A DNA stretch of 64,000 nt from positions 62,001-126,000 of the forward strand of contig NZ_JAUYZJ010000012.1 in assembly GCF_030700285.1 (NCBI RefSeq), written 5' to 3'. The notes beneath the pieces are model-generated. The model saw only the letters and a list, made by a program, of their open reading frames with translations. It was not told the origin of the DNA and made no database searches. A program made the position numbers and the translations under genes. Below are positions 10,602 through 18,862 of this stretch, in pieces. Origin of the DNA: Methylobacterium sp. NEAU K. Lineage in GTDB: Bacteria; Pseudomonadota; Alphaproteobacteria; Rhizobiales; Beijerinckiaceae. The stretch's first letter is position 1, and every line of letters starts with the position of its first letter.

Positions 10602-10763
10602 ATGTCGGAAGACGATAGTGTTTCCAGTGCAGAAAATCCGATATCAACTCTTTGTCTTGGTAAATTATTAAATAAAAATATTCAATTATCATTCATCGAT
10701 GCTGCCGAAATGTGGATGCTGTTTGATTACACAATTTTGTTCCACAGCGATGTCGGGTCGTAA
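10602..10763 (+). CDS. AT-rich 53-residue orphan ORF
   Basis: A clean ORF of 53 codons begins with ATG and ends with TAA. It has a textbook GGAGG ribosome-binding site (10591-10595) six bases before the start. The protein opens MSEDDSVSS, has a hydrophobic stretch late (AAEMWMLFDYTILFH) and resembles no family I know. It uses codons such as TTA, AAA, AAT and ATA that are rare in every neighbouring gene, and it lies wholly in the most AT-rich patch of the window. It is either a recently acquired small gene or a chance frame in AT-rich DNA; the ribosome-binding site favours the former. It is downstream of, and co-directional with, the LysR gene. Confidence 0.4.
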   Translation: MSEDDSVSSAENPISTLCLGKLLNKNIQLSFIDAAEMWMLFDYTILFHSDVGS

Positions 10764-11109
10764 AATTATTAAACACGACGGCGAATGTATTGATTTGATA
10801 ATCGCCCCTGGATTAAGTGATATATCCATCCATATCGTTCCATCGCCCGTTTGAATCAACTTATCCTGCGTCTATGCCGGTATTTGGCAAGTCGTCCAGG
10901 CTCACGAGCGCTCGACCAGTCACGGTGACCGCTACCCGAACGTGCCGGGGGCCTCCCGCTGCTCGAGCCGGCTGGGCGGCGGCCTTCGCGCATCCGACCG
11001 ACAGCCCGGACCCGCTACGCACGGCGATCGGCAGCGAAGCGGGGTTCCGCTTTGGCGGAGGAGATGCGATGCGGCGGGCTGGATCCAGCCCCCGTCGCGA
11101 ATCGTCCTC
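10764..11109. other. Gene-free AT-rich spacer
   Basis: The first about 100 bases continue the AT-rich patch (several TTAT, TTGATTTGATAAT and ATATAT-type stretches) and then return to normal GC near 10870. The AT-rich part could hold a promoter for the MFS gene, but I see no spaced -35/-10 pair good enough to call. I see no gene in it. Confidence 0.5.
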
Positions 11110-12351
11110 ATGCCCGACAGCCAAGAGCCGGTTCTCTCGCCCCCTGCGGCCCTCATCGCGAAGCCGGCCTCCTCGATCCCGCGCCTGATCGTCGTCCTGG
11201 CCTGTGCCGGATTCGGCAGCACCTTCGCGCTGCGCTCGGTCGAGCCCCTCGTCGGCGTACTCGCGCGGGACCTCGCCAGCGACGCCCAAACGGTGGCGCT
11301 GCTCTCCACCGCCTTCGCGCTGCCCTACGCGTTCATCCAGCCGGTGCTGGGGCCGGTGGGCGACGCGCTGGGTAAGGAACGGGTGATGTGCGCCTGCCTG
11401 GCCGTGCTCGCCGGGGCCCTCGTTCTGTGCAGCCTCGCCCCCGATCTCGGCAGCCTGTTCGCCCTGCGGATGCTGGCGGGAGCGGCGGCGGGCGGTTGCA
11501 TCCCCCTCTCCCTGGCGCTGCTCGGCGACCGGGTCCCTATGGCCCGGCGGCAGGTGGCGATCGGGCGGTTCCTCGTGGCGGTGATACTCGGGCAGCTGTC
11601 TGGTTCGACCTTCGCGGGACTGATCGAGGCCGCGATCGGCTGGCGCGGCGTGTTCGCGGTCACCGCCGGGGTCGCGGCCCTGGCCTGCGCGGCGACGCTG
11701 TTCGGCTTCGACCGTTCCGGCCGCGCCCCCGCCCGCCGCCCGGCCTTCGGCCAGGCGGTGACGCGCTATCGCGCGATCCTGGCCAATCCGCGGGCGCGGG
11801 TGTTGTTTTCCGCGGTCTTCGTCGAGGCGATCGCGATATTCGGCGTGTTCCCGCACCTCGCCCCGCTGATCGAGGCCCGAGGCGAGGGCGGTCCGCGCGA
11901 GGCCGGCCTTGTCCTGGCGGGCTTCGCGGTCGGTGGCCTGCTCTATTCGGCTCTCGTCGGGCTGCTCGTGCGCCTGCTCGGCCTGCCCAGGATGCTCGTC
12001 GGCGGCGGCCTGATCTGTGCAGCCTCGCTCATGGTGGTCGGGCTCGCCGGCACGTGGCAGGCCGATTGCGCCGCGCTGACCGCGATGGGGCTCGGCTTCT
12101 ACATGCTGCACAACACCTACCAGACCCAGGTCACGGAGGTCGCGCCCGCGGCTCGGGCCTCCGCGGTGGCGCTCCACGCCTTCTCGTTCTTCTGCGGTCA
12201 GGCGCTCGGCGTCGCGGTCCTTGGACAGGCCCTGCTCCGGCTCGGCCAGTTTGGCGCGCTCGCGGCCTGCGCGGTCACCATCCTGGGGCTCGGGATCGCC
12301 ACGGCGGTCGCGCTGCGCCGACCGCCGGAGGCGGTCGGCTTTCCCGACTGA
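11110..12351 (+). CDS. MFS transporter (DHA1-like)
   Basis: A 413-residue inner-membrane carrier with about twelve hydrophobic segments. The first helix region contains GFGSTFALRSVEPLVGVLA and is followed by the loop GPVGDALGKERVM, which corresponds to the MFS loop 2-3 signature (G-x-x-x-D-x-x-G-R/K). The second half starts after the central loop near RRPAFGQAVTRYRAIL. Proteins of this kind export small organic molecules or drugs by proton antiport; the substrate cannot be told. The start is the first ATG that leaves a normal N-terminus; no strong ribosome-binding site is visible. It converges on the flavoprotein gene with a 17-base gap. Confidence 0.88.
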   Translation: MPDSQEPVLSPPAALIAKPASSIPRLIVVLACAGFGSTFALRSVEPLVGVLARDLASDAQTVALLSTAFALPYAFIQPVLGPVGDALGKERVMCACLAVLAGALVLCSLAPDLGSLFALRMLAGAAAGGCIPLSLALLGDRVPMARRQVAIGRFLVAVILGQLSGSTFAGLIEAAIGWRGVFAVTAGVAALACAATLFGFDRSGRAPARRPAFGQAVTRYRAILANPRARVLFSAVFVEAIAIFGVFPHLAPLIEARGEGGPREAGLVLAGFAVGGLLYSALVGLLVRLLGLPRMLVGGGLICAASLMVVGLAGTWQADCAALTAMGLGFYMLHNTYQTQVTEVAPAARASAVALHAFSFFCGQALGVAVLGQALLRLGQFGALAACAVTILGLGIATAVALRRPPEAVGFPD

Positions 12352-12368
12352 CGGAAACGGTGTGCCGT

Positions 12369-13610
12369 TCAGGGCCGCCGCATCGCCAGCGCCTTGATGT
12401 CGAAATCCGGATCGGCCGCTTGGTTCGGCGTCAGGTGCGTGCCAGCCGCGAGCAGGCGCCGGGCGATCATGTGGTCGGCCGCCCGGTCGACCGATTCCAC
12501 CGCGCTCAATGAGCCGTCCCGGAAACGGAACACCGAGAAGGCGTCCCCGGCCCCCCGGACCACACTGGCATCGCCCGGACCCGCGAGCCCGGCGATCTGC
12601 AGCTTGTGCATGCCCTGATCGCTCCAGAACCATGGAAGCGCCGCGTAGGGCGCGGGCTTCCCGTTGAGCCGCGCCGCGAGGCAGCGGCCCTGGTCGATGG
12701 CATTCTGCACCGACTCTATCCGCACGGTGCCGTCGGGCGTGAGCCCGCGCGCGAAGGGACTCGGGAAGCGGGCGCAGTCCCCGATCGCCGAGATCGCAGG
12801 ATCGGGGGTCGCCAGGAACGCATCGACGCGCACGCCATCGTCGGCGGGCAGGCCGGCCGCCGCGGCGAGTTCCCGGTTCGGCACCACGCCGATGCCGATC
12901 AGGACGAAGTCGGCGGCCAGTTCCCGGCCGTCCGCGAGTACGATCCCGGCTGCGCGGCCCTGGCGCCCGACGATCGCCGTCACGCTGGCCCCGAACGCAA
13001 AGCGCACCCCCATCGCCTCGTGCACGCCGCGGAAGAACCGGGCGATCTCCGGGGAGACCGCCCGGGCCATCGCACGGTCGGCCGCCTCCACCACGGTCAC
13101 CGACAGGCCCCGCGTGGCGGCGACGGCGGCGAATTCCAGCCCGATGAAGCCCGCGCCGACCACGACGATCGCCTGCGCCGCGGCGATCGCCGCTCTGAGC
13201 GCGTCGGCATCGGCGAGGCCGCGCAGTTGGTGCACGTTGTCGAGTTCGGCCCCCGGCACCGGCAGAGGCCGGTTGCGGGCGCCGGTAGCGATCACGAGGT
13301 GGTCGTAGGCGAGGCTGTCGCCGTCCGAGAGGCCCAGGCGGCGTCCGGCCCGGTCGATCGCCACGGCGCTGACCCCCGGCCGATGCGTGATGCTGTGCTC
13401 GGTGAAGAATCCGGGCTGGCGCAGGAACAGGCCCGTCCGGTCGGTCTTGCCGGCGAGATAGGCCTTCGACAGGGGCGGCCGCTGATAGGGCAGGGCCGTC
13501 TCGTCGCCCACCAGCGTGATCGGGTCCCGGAACCCGCCCTCGCGCAGGGAGGCCGCCAGCTGGAAGCCCGCTTGGCCCGCGCCGGCGATGACGATCCCGG
13601 CCGCGCTCAT
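12369..13610 (-). CDS. FAD-dependent ferredoxin reductase-like oxidoreductase
   Basis: A 413-residue flavoprotein of the putidaredoxin/rhodocoxin reductase type. It passes electrons from NAD(P)H to a ferredoxin. FAD binding is by GAGQAGFQLA at the N-terminus. The LPYQRPPLSKAYLAG segment is characteristic of the family, as is a second Rossmann loop for NAD(P)H (VVVGAGFIGLEFAAVA). The second FAD motif is AISAIGDCARF, and the C-terminal reductase domain contains PWFWSDQG. No ferredoxin gene is nearby. Its ATG overlaps the stop of the LysR gene by four bases, so it is translationally coupled to a regulator usually found with carbon-fixation genes. That pairing is unusual. Confidence 0.9.
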   Translation of the reverse strand: MSAAGIVIAGAGQAGFQLAASLREGGFRDPITLVGDETALPYQRPPLSKAYLAGKTDRTGLFLRQPGFFTEHSITHRPGVSAVAIDRAGRRLGLSDGDSLAYDHLVIATGARNRPLPVPGAELDNVHQLRGLADADALRAAIAAAQAIVVVGAGFIGLEFAAVAATRGLSVTVVEAADRAMARAVSPEIARFFRGVHEAMGVRFAFGASVTAIVGRQGRAAGIVLADGRELAADFVLIGIGVVPNRELAAAAGLPADDGVRVDAFLATPDPAISAIGDCARFPSPFARGLTPDGTVRIESVQNAIDQGRCLAARLNGKPAPYAALPWFWSDQGMHKLQIAGLAGPGDASVVRGAGDAFSVFRFRDGSLSAVESVDRAADHMIARRLLAAGTHLTPNQAADPDFDIKALAMRRP

Positions 13611-14548
13611 GACTTGGCTCCCGTGCGATCCGGAAGGGCGACTCCCGGCAGCCAGCGCGCGCCGTCGCTCATCAGGTAGGTCCAGACCGCCGAGGCCGCC
13701 GGCCCCAGGACCTTGTCGGCCCGGCGTACCGCGTACCAGTCGCGCCGGATGGGCAGGCCCTTGACGTCGAGGAGCGTGAGTCGCCCGCTCTCGACCTCCG
13801 CGGCCACCGAATGCACCGACAGCAGGGCTATGCCGAGCCCCGCCATCACCGCCTGCTTGATGGTCTCGTTGGAGCCGGTGTCGATGTCGAGAGGGGCGCG
13901 CTTGACCAGGACGCCGTTCATGAATTCCTCGAAGACCGTGCGCGTCCCAGATCCTTCTTCGCGCATGAAGAACGGCTGGTCGGCCAAGTCTTCGCGGACG
14001 AGGGCGGTTCGGCCCGCGAGGGGATGGCTCGGGGCCGCCACCAACACCAGCGGGTGGGGACCGAACGTGGCGGCCTCGATCGGGAAGTCCCGGGGCGGGC
14101 GCCCCATCACGGCGAAGTCGATCTCGTAGCCGCGCAGGGCCTCGACGGTCTGGCCGCGGTTGCGCACCGAGAGGCTGATCTCGACGCCCGGATGCTTCTG
14201 GACGAAGCCCGCGATCACCTGGGGGGCGAAGTACTTGGCCGTCGAGACGACGCCCAGCGCGACGCGCCCGCCCTCCGCACCGCGCAGGGTCCGCAGGCGG
14301 TCGGTGCAGGCCTCCAGCACGGTGTTGATGCTGTCGATCGCCCAGAGCATCTCGCGCCCGGCATCGGTGGGCTTGAGGCCGCCGGGCGTCCGGTCGAACA
14401 GCAGCAGCCCGGCCTCTTCCTCCAACTGGCGGATGCGCGCATAGAGCGCGGCAGAGGTGACGTTCAGCTCCTGCGCCGCCCGGGTCATGGTGCCGAGGCG
14501 GGCCACCGCCGCCACCGCCTGAAGCTGCTTGAGGGAGAGGTTGCGCAT
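13607..14548 (-). CDS. LysR regulator, CbbR/QscR-like
   Basis: A 313-residue LysR protein. The winged HTH opens MRNLSLKQLQAVAAVARLG, with TRAAQELNVTSAALYARIRQLE as the recognition part. The effector domain has the CbbR-like segments SLSVRNRGQTVEALRGYEIDFAVMG and EGSGTRTVFEEF. It is divergent from fbp and prk. This is the classical cbbR position. In M. extorquens the related regulator QscR controls serine-cycle genes and responds to ribulose 1,5-bisphosphate made by PRK. I cannot separate CbbR from QscR by reading alone. The downstream ferredoxin reductase-like gene overlaps its stop. Confidence 0.88.
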   Translation of the reverse strand: MRNLSLKQLQAVAAVARLGTMTRAAQELNVTSAALYARIRQLEEEAGLLLFDRTPGGLKPTDAGREMLWAIDSINTVLEACTDRLRTLRGAEGGRVALGVVSTAKYFAPQVIAGFVQKHPGVEISLSVRNRGQTVEALRGYEIDFAVMGRPPRDFPIEAATFGPHPLVLVAAPSHPLAGRTALVREDLADQPFFMREEGSGTRTVFEEFMNGVLVKRAPLDIDTGSNETIKQAVMAGLGIALLSVHSVAAEVESGRLTLLDVKGLPIRRDWYAVRRADKVLGPAASAVWTYLMSDGARWLPGVALPDRTGAKS

Positions 14549-14567
14549 GGCGGAGGTCTCGTTTTTT

Positions 14568-14580
14568 TTGTCCTATGACA
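14568..14580. promoter_or_regulatory. Candidate LysR-type operator in the fbp/LysR divergent region
   Basis: The 182-base region between the LysR and fbp start codons holds TTGTCCTATGACA. This fits the LysR T-N11-A rule and contains the dyad TGTC-CTAT-GACA. It lies 20 bases from the LysR start codon, a usual place for autoregulation. A second small palindrome, TCTTAAGA, lies at about 14597. Sites of this size arise by chance, so this is suggestive only. Confidence 0.35.
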
Positions 14581-14730
14581 CAAGATCGCCCAGGAATCTT
14601 AAGAGCCGCGCCGCCGGTTCCTGTCGATCCGGTGGCCGGGACCGCTATCTTGGCAGCGGAGCGGCCGCTACAGACCCGGCGCGGAACGCGCGATCCCGGC
14701 AGGCGGGATCCGAGCAGGAAGGATAGGCCG

Positions 14731-15786
14731 ATGGCGATTTCAACGGCGGTCGGGACGCCTCTCGACACCTGCCTGGCGCAGGCCGTGGACGCCAACCCGG
14801 CGTTGAAGGACGCTGCCGCCGTGATCGCGGCGATCGCGCGCTCGGCCGTCGAGGTCAGCACTCTGATCGGGCGTGGGGCGCTGGGCGGCGACCTCGCCGC
14901 CGCGGGCGCGCACAACAGCGACGGCGACGTGCAGAAGGCGCTGGACGTGATCGCCCACGAGAGCGTCACCGCCGCCCTGCGGGCTGCGCCAGTCGCCGAG
15001 GTGGCCTCCGAGGAGGCCGAGGAGGTGATGCGCCTGAACCCGGACGCGCCGCTGGCGGTCGCCATCGACCCGCTCGATGGCTCCTCGAACATCGGCGTCA
15101 ACATGGCGGTGGGGATGATCTTCGGCATCCGCCCGTCGATCAAGGACCCGGGCAACCCGATCGCCTCGTTCACCACCCCCGGCTCTGCCCAGATCGCCGC
15201 CGGCTTCGTGACCTACGGGCCCGCCACCGCGCTGATCCTGACGCTGGGCCAGGGCACGCAATCCTATGTCCTCGACCGCGACGAGGGCACCTTCCGGCTG
15301 ACGCACCCGGCCATGGCGGTCCCGCCCACGGCCAAGGAATTCGCCATCAACGCATCGAATGTCCGGCACTGGGACGCCCCCGTGAAGGCCTATATCGAGG
15401 ATTGCCAGCGCGGCACCGAAGGGCCCCGCGACAAGGATTACAACATGCGCTGGCTCGCCTCCCTGGTGGCCGACATCCAGCGCGTGCTGACCCGCGGCGG
15501 CGTGTTCCTGTATCCCGGCGACGCCCGGAAGAACTATGCCCGCGGTCGCCTGCGGCTGCTCTACGAGGTCGCCCCGGTGGCGATGCTGGTCGAGCAGGCC
15601 GGCGGCGCCGCCACGGACGGCCAGACCCGCATCCTCGACCTCGTGGCGACCGGGATCCACGAGCGTGCGCCGCTGGTCTGCGGCTCCACCGAGGAGGTCG
15701 ATTGCGTCGCCGCCTATTACGCGGGCGGCAAGCCCGATGCGGGCCGCTCGCCGCTGTTCGGCCAGCGCGGGTTGATGCGGTCATAA
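14731..15786 (+). CDS. fbp: Class I fructose-1,6-bisphosphatase
   Basis: A 351-residue cytosolic enzyme that removes the 1-phosphate of fructose 1,6-bisphosphate in gluconeogenesis and the Calvin cycle. The metal-binding signature DPLDGSSNIG is at residues 113-122, an acidic EEAEEV loop precedes it, and the substrate-binding segment YNMRWLASLVADIQR and GARKNY-like region (GDARKNY) follow. Length is normal for class I. The start has AGGAAGGATAGG upstream. It is first in a run with prk, 22 bases before it, and divergent from the LysR gene, so common regulation is likely. Confidence 0.95.
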   Translation: MAISTAVGTPLDTCLAQAVDANPALKDAAAVIAAIARSAVEVSTLIGRGALGGDLAAAGAHNSDGDVQKALDVIAHESVTAALRAAPVAEVASEEAEEVMRLNPDAPLAVAIDPLDGSSNIGVNMAVGMIFGIRPSIKDPGNPIASFTTPGSAQIAAGFVTYGPATALILTLGQGTQSYVLDRDEGTFRLTHPAMAVPPTAKEFAINASNVRHWDAPVKAYIEDCQRGTEGPRDKDYNMRWLASLVADIQRVLTRGGVFLYPGDARKNYARGRLRLLYEVAPVAMLVEQAGGAATDGQTRILDLVATGIHERAPLVCGSTEEVDCVAAYYAGGKPDAGRSPLFGQRGLMRS

Positions 15787-15808
15787 ATCAGGCGCCAAGT
15801 ACGAAGCC

Positions 15809-16669
15809 ATGTCGGCGCGTCACCCCATCATCTCGGTGACCGGCTCCTCCGGGGCCGGAACCACCTCGGTGCGCAACACCTTCGAGCAGATCTTCCGTCG
15901 GGAGGACGTGCGCGCGGTGTTCATCGAGGGCGACGGCTTTCACGCCTTCGACCGGGACACGATGCGGGCCATGATGGCGCGCGAGCCGACGCTGTCGCAC
16001 TTCGCGCCCCGGGCGAACCTCCTGCCGGAACTGGAGGCGGTGTTCCGCAGCTACGCGGAATCCGGGACCGGCCGGACCCGCCACTACGCCCACGACCCGC
16101 ATGACGCCCGGTCCTACGGCATCCCGGAGGGCAGCTTCTCGGACTGGGAGGAATTCCCGCCGGATTCGGACCTGCTGTTCTACGAGGGCCTGCACGGCTG
16201 CGTGGTCGATCCGGATGTCGACATCGCCCGCTACGCCGACCTGAAGATCGGGGTCGTGCCGGTGATCAACCTCGAATGGATCCAGAAGCTGCACCGGGAC
16301 CGCTCGTTCCGAGGCTATTCCACCGAGGCGGTCACCGACGTGATCCTGCGCCGGATGCCCGATTACGTGCAGACCATCTGCCCGCAATTCTCCTTCACGG
16401 ACATCAATTTCCAGCGGGTGCCCACGGTCGACACCTCGAACCCGTTCATCGCCCGCTGGATCCCAACCGCCGACGAATCGATGGTTGTGATCCGGTTCAA
16501 GGATCCGAAGGGGATCGACTTCTCGTATCTCGTCTCGATGATCCACGACAGCTTCATGAGCCGGGCCAATTCCATCGTGATCCCGGGCGGCAAGCTCGAC
16601 CTCGCCATGCAGCTGATCCTGACCCCGATGATCATGCAGCTCGTCGAGCGCCGCCGCCGGCTGGCGTGA
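15809..16669 (+). CDS. prk: Phosphoribulokinase
   Basis: A 286-residue bacterial-type PRK that phosphorylates ribulose 5-phosphate to ribulose 1,5-bisphosphate with ATP. The P-loop GSSGAGTTS is at residues 12-20. The catalytic and substrate regions are seen in EGDGFHAFDR, in RTRHYAHD, in LFYEGLHGCV and in RDRSFRGYSTEAVTDVILRRM. All expected residues are present and the length is typical. No RuBisCO gene is in the window. In methylotrophs such as M. extorquens, which lack RuBisCO, PRK is kept because its product signals to the LysR regulator QscR. It is probably co-transcribed with fbp. Confidence 0.96.
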   Translation: MSARHPIISVTGSSGAGTTSVRNTFEQIFRREDVRAVFIEGDGFHAFDRDTMRAMMAREPTLSHFAPRANLLPELEAVFRSYAESGTGRTRHYAHDPHDARSYGIPEGSFSDWEEFPPDSDLLFYEGLHGCVVDPDVDIARYADLKIGVVPVINLEWIQKLHRDRSFRGYSTEAVTDVILRRMPDYVQTICPQFSFTDINFQRVPTVDTSNPFIARWIPTADESMVVIRFKDPKGIDFSYLVSMIHDSFMSRANSIVIPGGKLDLAMQLILTPMIMQLVERRRRLA

Positions 16670-16760
16670 GGGTTTTTTGACGGCCCTTTCTCATCCTCGC
16701 CGTCAGGAAGAGGCGGGGTAATCGCGGAACGGGTTTGGGGTTTCAGGGAGGCCCATGCAT

Positions 16761-16810
16761 CCACCTCGGCTTTCCGGGCTCCGCTTCGCGGCCCCGGAAA
16801 GCCGAGGTGG
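16761..16810. repeat. 17-bp perfect inverted repeat hairpin
   Basis: Arms 16761-16777 and 16794-16810 are perfectly complementary (CCACCTCGGCTTTCCGG and its reverse complement) around a 16-base loop that itself contains CCGCTTCGCGG. It would form a very stable RNA hairpin. There is no T-run after it, so it is not a simple intrinsic terminator. It looks like a dispersed REP-type palindrome. A related hairpin with a CCGCTTCGC loop lies at 56353. Confidence 0.8.
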
Positions 16811-16888
16811 TCTATCCTGCCGCCGTTACATCCGGGTCGCTCTTACGGGTGACTCGCGCGCCACCGTGGCGCGAGCGAAGTCCCAAAA

Positions 16889-17106
16889 GCCGGCGCGGTC
16901 GACCTGTTCGGGGCCGCGGCGGTGAGGCGCGAGGTCGCAGAGGCGTTCGGCATCGGGATCGAGCCGTCGCCCTGCCCAGCATCGTCGATCACTTCGACGC
17001 GGCTGCGGGCGCCCGCCGGTTCGTCCTGGAGGCTCCGCCGCAGCCCCTGGCCCGCGTGGCAAAGACCGCCATCGATCTCATCCGACAGGGCCCGCCGCGG
17101 GGGTAG
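16889..17106 (+). pseudogene. Frameshifted remnant of an unidentified gene
   Basis: One frame reads as protein up to about 16965 (AGAVDLFGAAAVRREVAEAF, then GIGIE). The next frame continues as protein from about 16966 to a TAG at 17104 (ALPSIVDHFDAAAGARRFVL, later PLARVAKTAIDLIRQG). Both halves have normal codon use for the genome and would join into one sequence if a frameshift near 16965 were mended. No start codon with a plausible ribosome-binding site is visible. The AAAG...FVLEAP segment loosely recalls the C-termini of CpaE/ParA-like ATPases, but I would not name it. Confidence 0.35.
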
Positions 17107-17189
17107 GAACCGTCGGCGAGGCGACGTAAATGGGGCGAAGCCCGTCTGTATTCATCGCGCGCACCAGCCCGCCCGATCCCGGATCTCGC

Positions 17190-17876
17190 ATGCTTCCTCC
17201 CGTCATCGCCCCGTCGATCCTCTCGGCCGATTTCGCGCGCCTCGCGGACGAGACCCGCGCGGTGGCGGAGGCCGGGGCCGACTGGATCCACCTCGACGTG
17301 ATGGACGGCCATTTCGTGCCCAACATCACCTTCGGCCCCCCCGTGGTGAAGGCGCTGCGCCCGCACACGGACAAATTCTTCGACGTGCACCTGATGATCG
17401 CGCCGGCCGACCCGTACCTGGCGGCCTTCGCGGAGGCCGGCGCCGATGGGATCACGGTCCATGCCGAGGCCGGCCCGCACATCCACCGCTCGCTCCAGAC
17501 CATCCGCGACCTCGGCAAGCGCGCCGGCGTGGCGATCAACCCCGGCACACCGGCCGCCATGGTCGAGCCGGTGCTCGACCTCGTGGACCTCGTGCTGGTG
17601 ATGACCGTCAATCCCGGCTTCGGCGGGCAAAGCTTCCTCCGGAGCAGCATGGAAGCGGTGGCGCGGGTGCGGGCGATGCTGGCGGGCCGCGATGTCCGCA
17701 TCCAAGTCGACGGCGGCATCGATCCCGAGACCGTGAAGGCGGCGAGCCGCGCGGGCGCCGACACGTTCGTGGCCGGCAGCGCGGTTTTCGGCGGCGGTCC
17801 CGGCGCCTACGCGGAGCGCATCGCGGCGATCCGCGCCGGCGCGGAGGGCGCCTCCGGCCGCGACCTCTCGTGCTGA
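17190..17876 (+). CDS. rpe: Ribulose-phosphate 3-epimerase
   Basis: A 228-residue TIM-barrel enzyme interconverting ribulose 5-phosphate and xylulose 5-phosphate in the pentose phosphate and Calvin cycles. Landmarks in order are [11 protein letters not shown], the metal ligand and catalytic Asp region [12 protein letters not shown], the second metal-binding histidine in DVHLMI, the [13 protein letters not shown] loop and the catalytic VDGGI. Length is standard. A start 20 codons earlier exists but adds a non-family extension. The cbbY-like gene begins inside its last codons, so the two are coupled. Confidence 0.95.
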   Translation: MLPPVIAPSILSADFARLADETRAVAEAGADWIHLDVMDGHFVPNITFGPPVVKALRPHTDKFFDVHLMIAPADPYLAAFAEAGADGITVHAEAGPHIHRSLQTIRDLGKRAGVAINPGTPAAMVEPVLDLVDLVLVMTVNPGFGGQSFLRSSMEAVARVRAMLAGRDVRIQVDGGIDPETVKAASRAGADTFVAGSAVFGGGPGAYAERIAAIRAGAEGASGRDLSC

Positions 17877-18619
17877 GAGCCCTGATCTTCGACGTCGACG
17901 GCACGCTGGCCGAGACCGAGGACCTGCACCGGCAGGCGTTCAACCGCGCCTTCGCGGAACTCGGGCTGCCCTGGCGCTGGGACGCCGCCCTCTACGCCGA
18001 CCTGCTCACCGTGATGGGCGGCAAGGAGCGTCTCGCCCACTACATCGACACGCGCCACCCGGGAGAGGCCGCGGCGCTCCACGCGCTGGCGCCGGAGATC
18101 CACGCCCGCAAGACCGTCGCATATGGCGACCTCGTGGCGGCGGGCGGGCTGCCCCTGCGCCCGGGGATCGCCCGGCTCATCGGCGAGGCCCGCGGAGCCG
18201 GACTCCGGCTCGCGGTGGCGACCACCACCAGCCGGCCGAACGTCGACCGGCTGGTGGCCGCGAACTTTCCCGCGTCGGACCGACCCTTCGACGTGATCGC
18301 CGCCGGCGACGAGGCCGAGCGCAAGAAGCCCGCCCCGGACGTGTTCCTCCTGGCGCTCGACCGGTTGGGCGTCCCGGCCTCCGAGGCCGTGGCGTTCGAG
18401 GATTCGGCCGCTGGCATCGCCTCGGCCCGCGCGGCCGGCCTGCCGGTCCTGGCGACCCGGAGCCGCTACACCGACACCCACCGGCTCGACGGCGCGTTCT
18501 CGGCGGTGTCGGATCTCGGTGAGCCGGGCCGTCCGCATCGGCACATCGCCGGCCTGGAATGGCCGGGCCATCTGGTGACGCTGGCTGCGCTGCAGGACTG
18601 GCACGCGGGTTTTCGGTAG
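17870..18619 (+). CDS. cbbY: CbbY-type HAD phosphatase
   Basis: A 249-residue haloacid-dehalogenase family phosphatase. Motif I is [19 protein letters not shown] (nucleophile Asp8, acid/base Asp10), with a helical cap after it. Motif II is [10 protein letters not shown], motif III is the lysine in [10 protein letters not shown], and motif IV is FEDSAAGI. The DLHRQAFN and KPAPDVFL segments are typical of CbbY, which removes the inhibitory side product xylulose 1,5-bisphosphate. The start is a GTG overlapping rpe by seven bases. With no RuBisCO nearby, CbbY would here serve sugar-phosphate repair, or another phosphosugar. Confidence 0.85.
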   Translation: MLRALIFDVDGTLAETEDLHRQAFNRAFAELGLPWRWDAALYADLLTVMGGKERLAHYIDTRHPGEAAALHALAPEIHARKTVAYGDLVAAGGLPLRPGIARLIGEARGAGLRLAVATTTSRPNVDRLVAANFPASDRPFDVIAAGDEAERKKPAPDVFLLALDRLGVPASEAVAFEDSAAGIASARAAGLPVLATRSRYTDTHRLDGAFSAVSDLGEPGRPHRHIAGLEWPGHLVTLAALQDWHAGFR

Positions 18620-18862
18620 CAGGGGCGCCTCGCGCAGGCCGCTTTGCGACGGGACAGCAACGGGCATGAAGTCACTGGTGCAGCTTGATGCCTCCGGCAA
18701 ACCGGCCTCCGGCTTTCCGCATCATGCCCCAAGCGCTCTGACCGGGCTGTGAAATCATGCCGTCCATAGAAACCTTGCCGCCGAGCCCTCGCGGATGTGG
18801 TCGAGGCCGTGCTGGCCGCCGTGGCGGAGGCGCTGCCTGTCGAGGACGCCTGACGCTCTCCC

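Larger units (their letters stand above)
16670..17189. other. Long spacer with a hairpin and a gene remnant
   Basis: These 520 bases between prk and rpe hold no intact gene. The first part has a T-run (TTTTTT at about 16673) directly after prk, then a 17-bp perfect inverted repeat (listed separately). The second part is a frame-shifted protein remnant (listed separately). The last about 80 bases before rpe would have to contain any rpe promoter. Confidence 0.6.

Noticed and set aside
18770..18853. A short helical frame ending LAAVAEALPVEDA before a TGA
   Set aside because: It is only about 28 codons with no start or ribosome-binding site; possibly a gene remnant, but not supportable.
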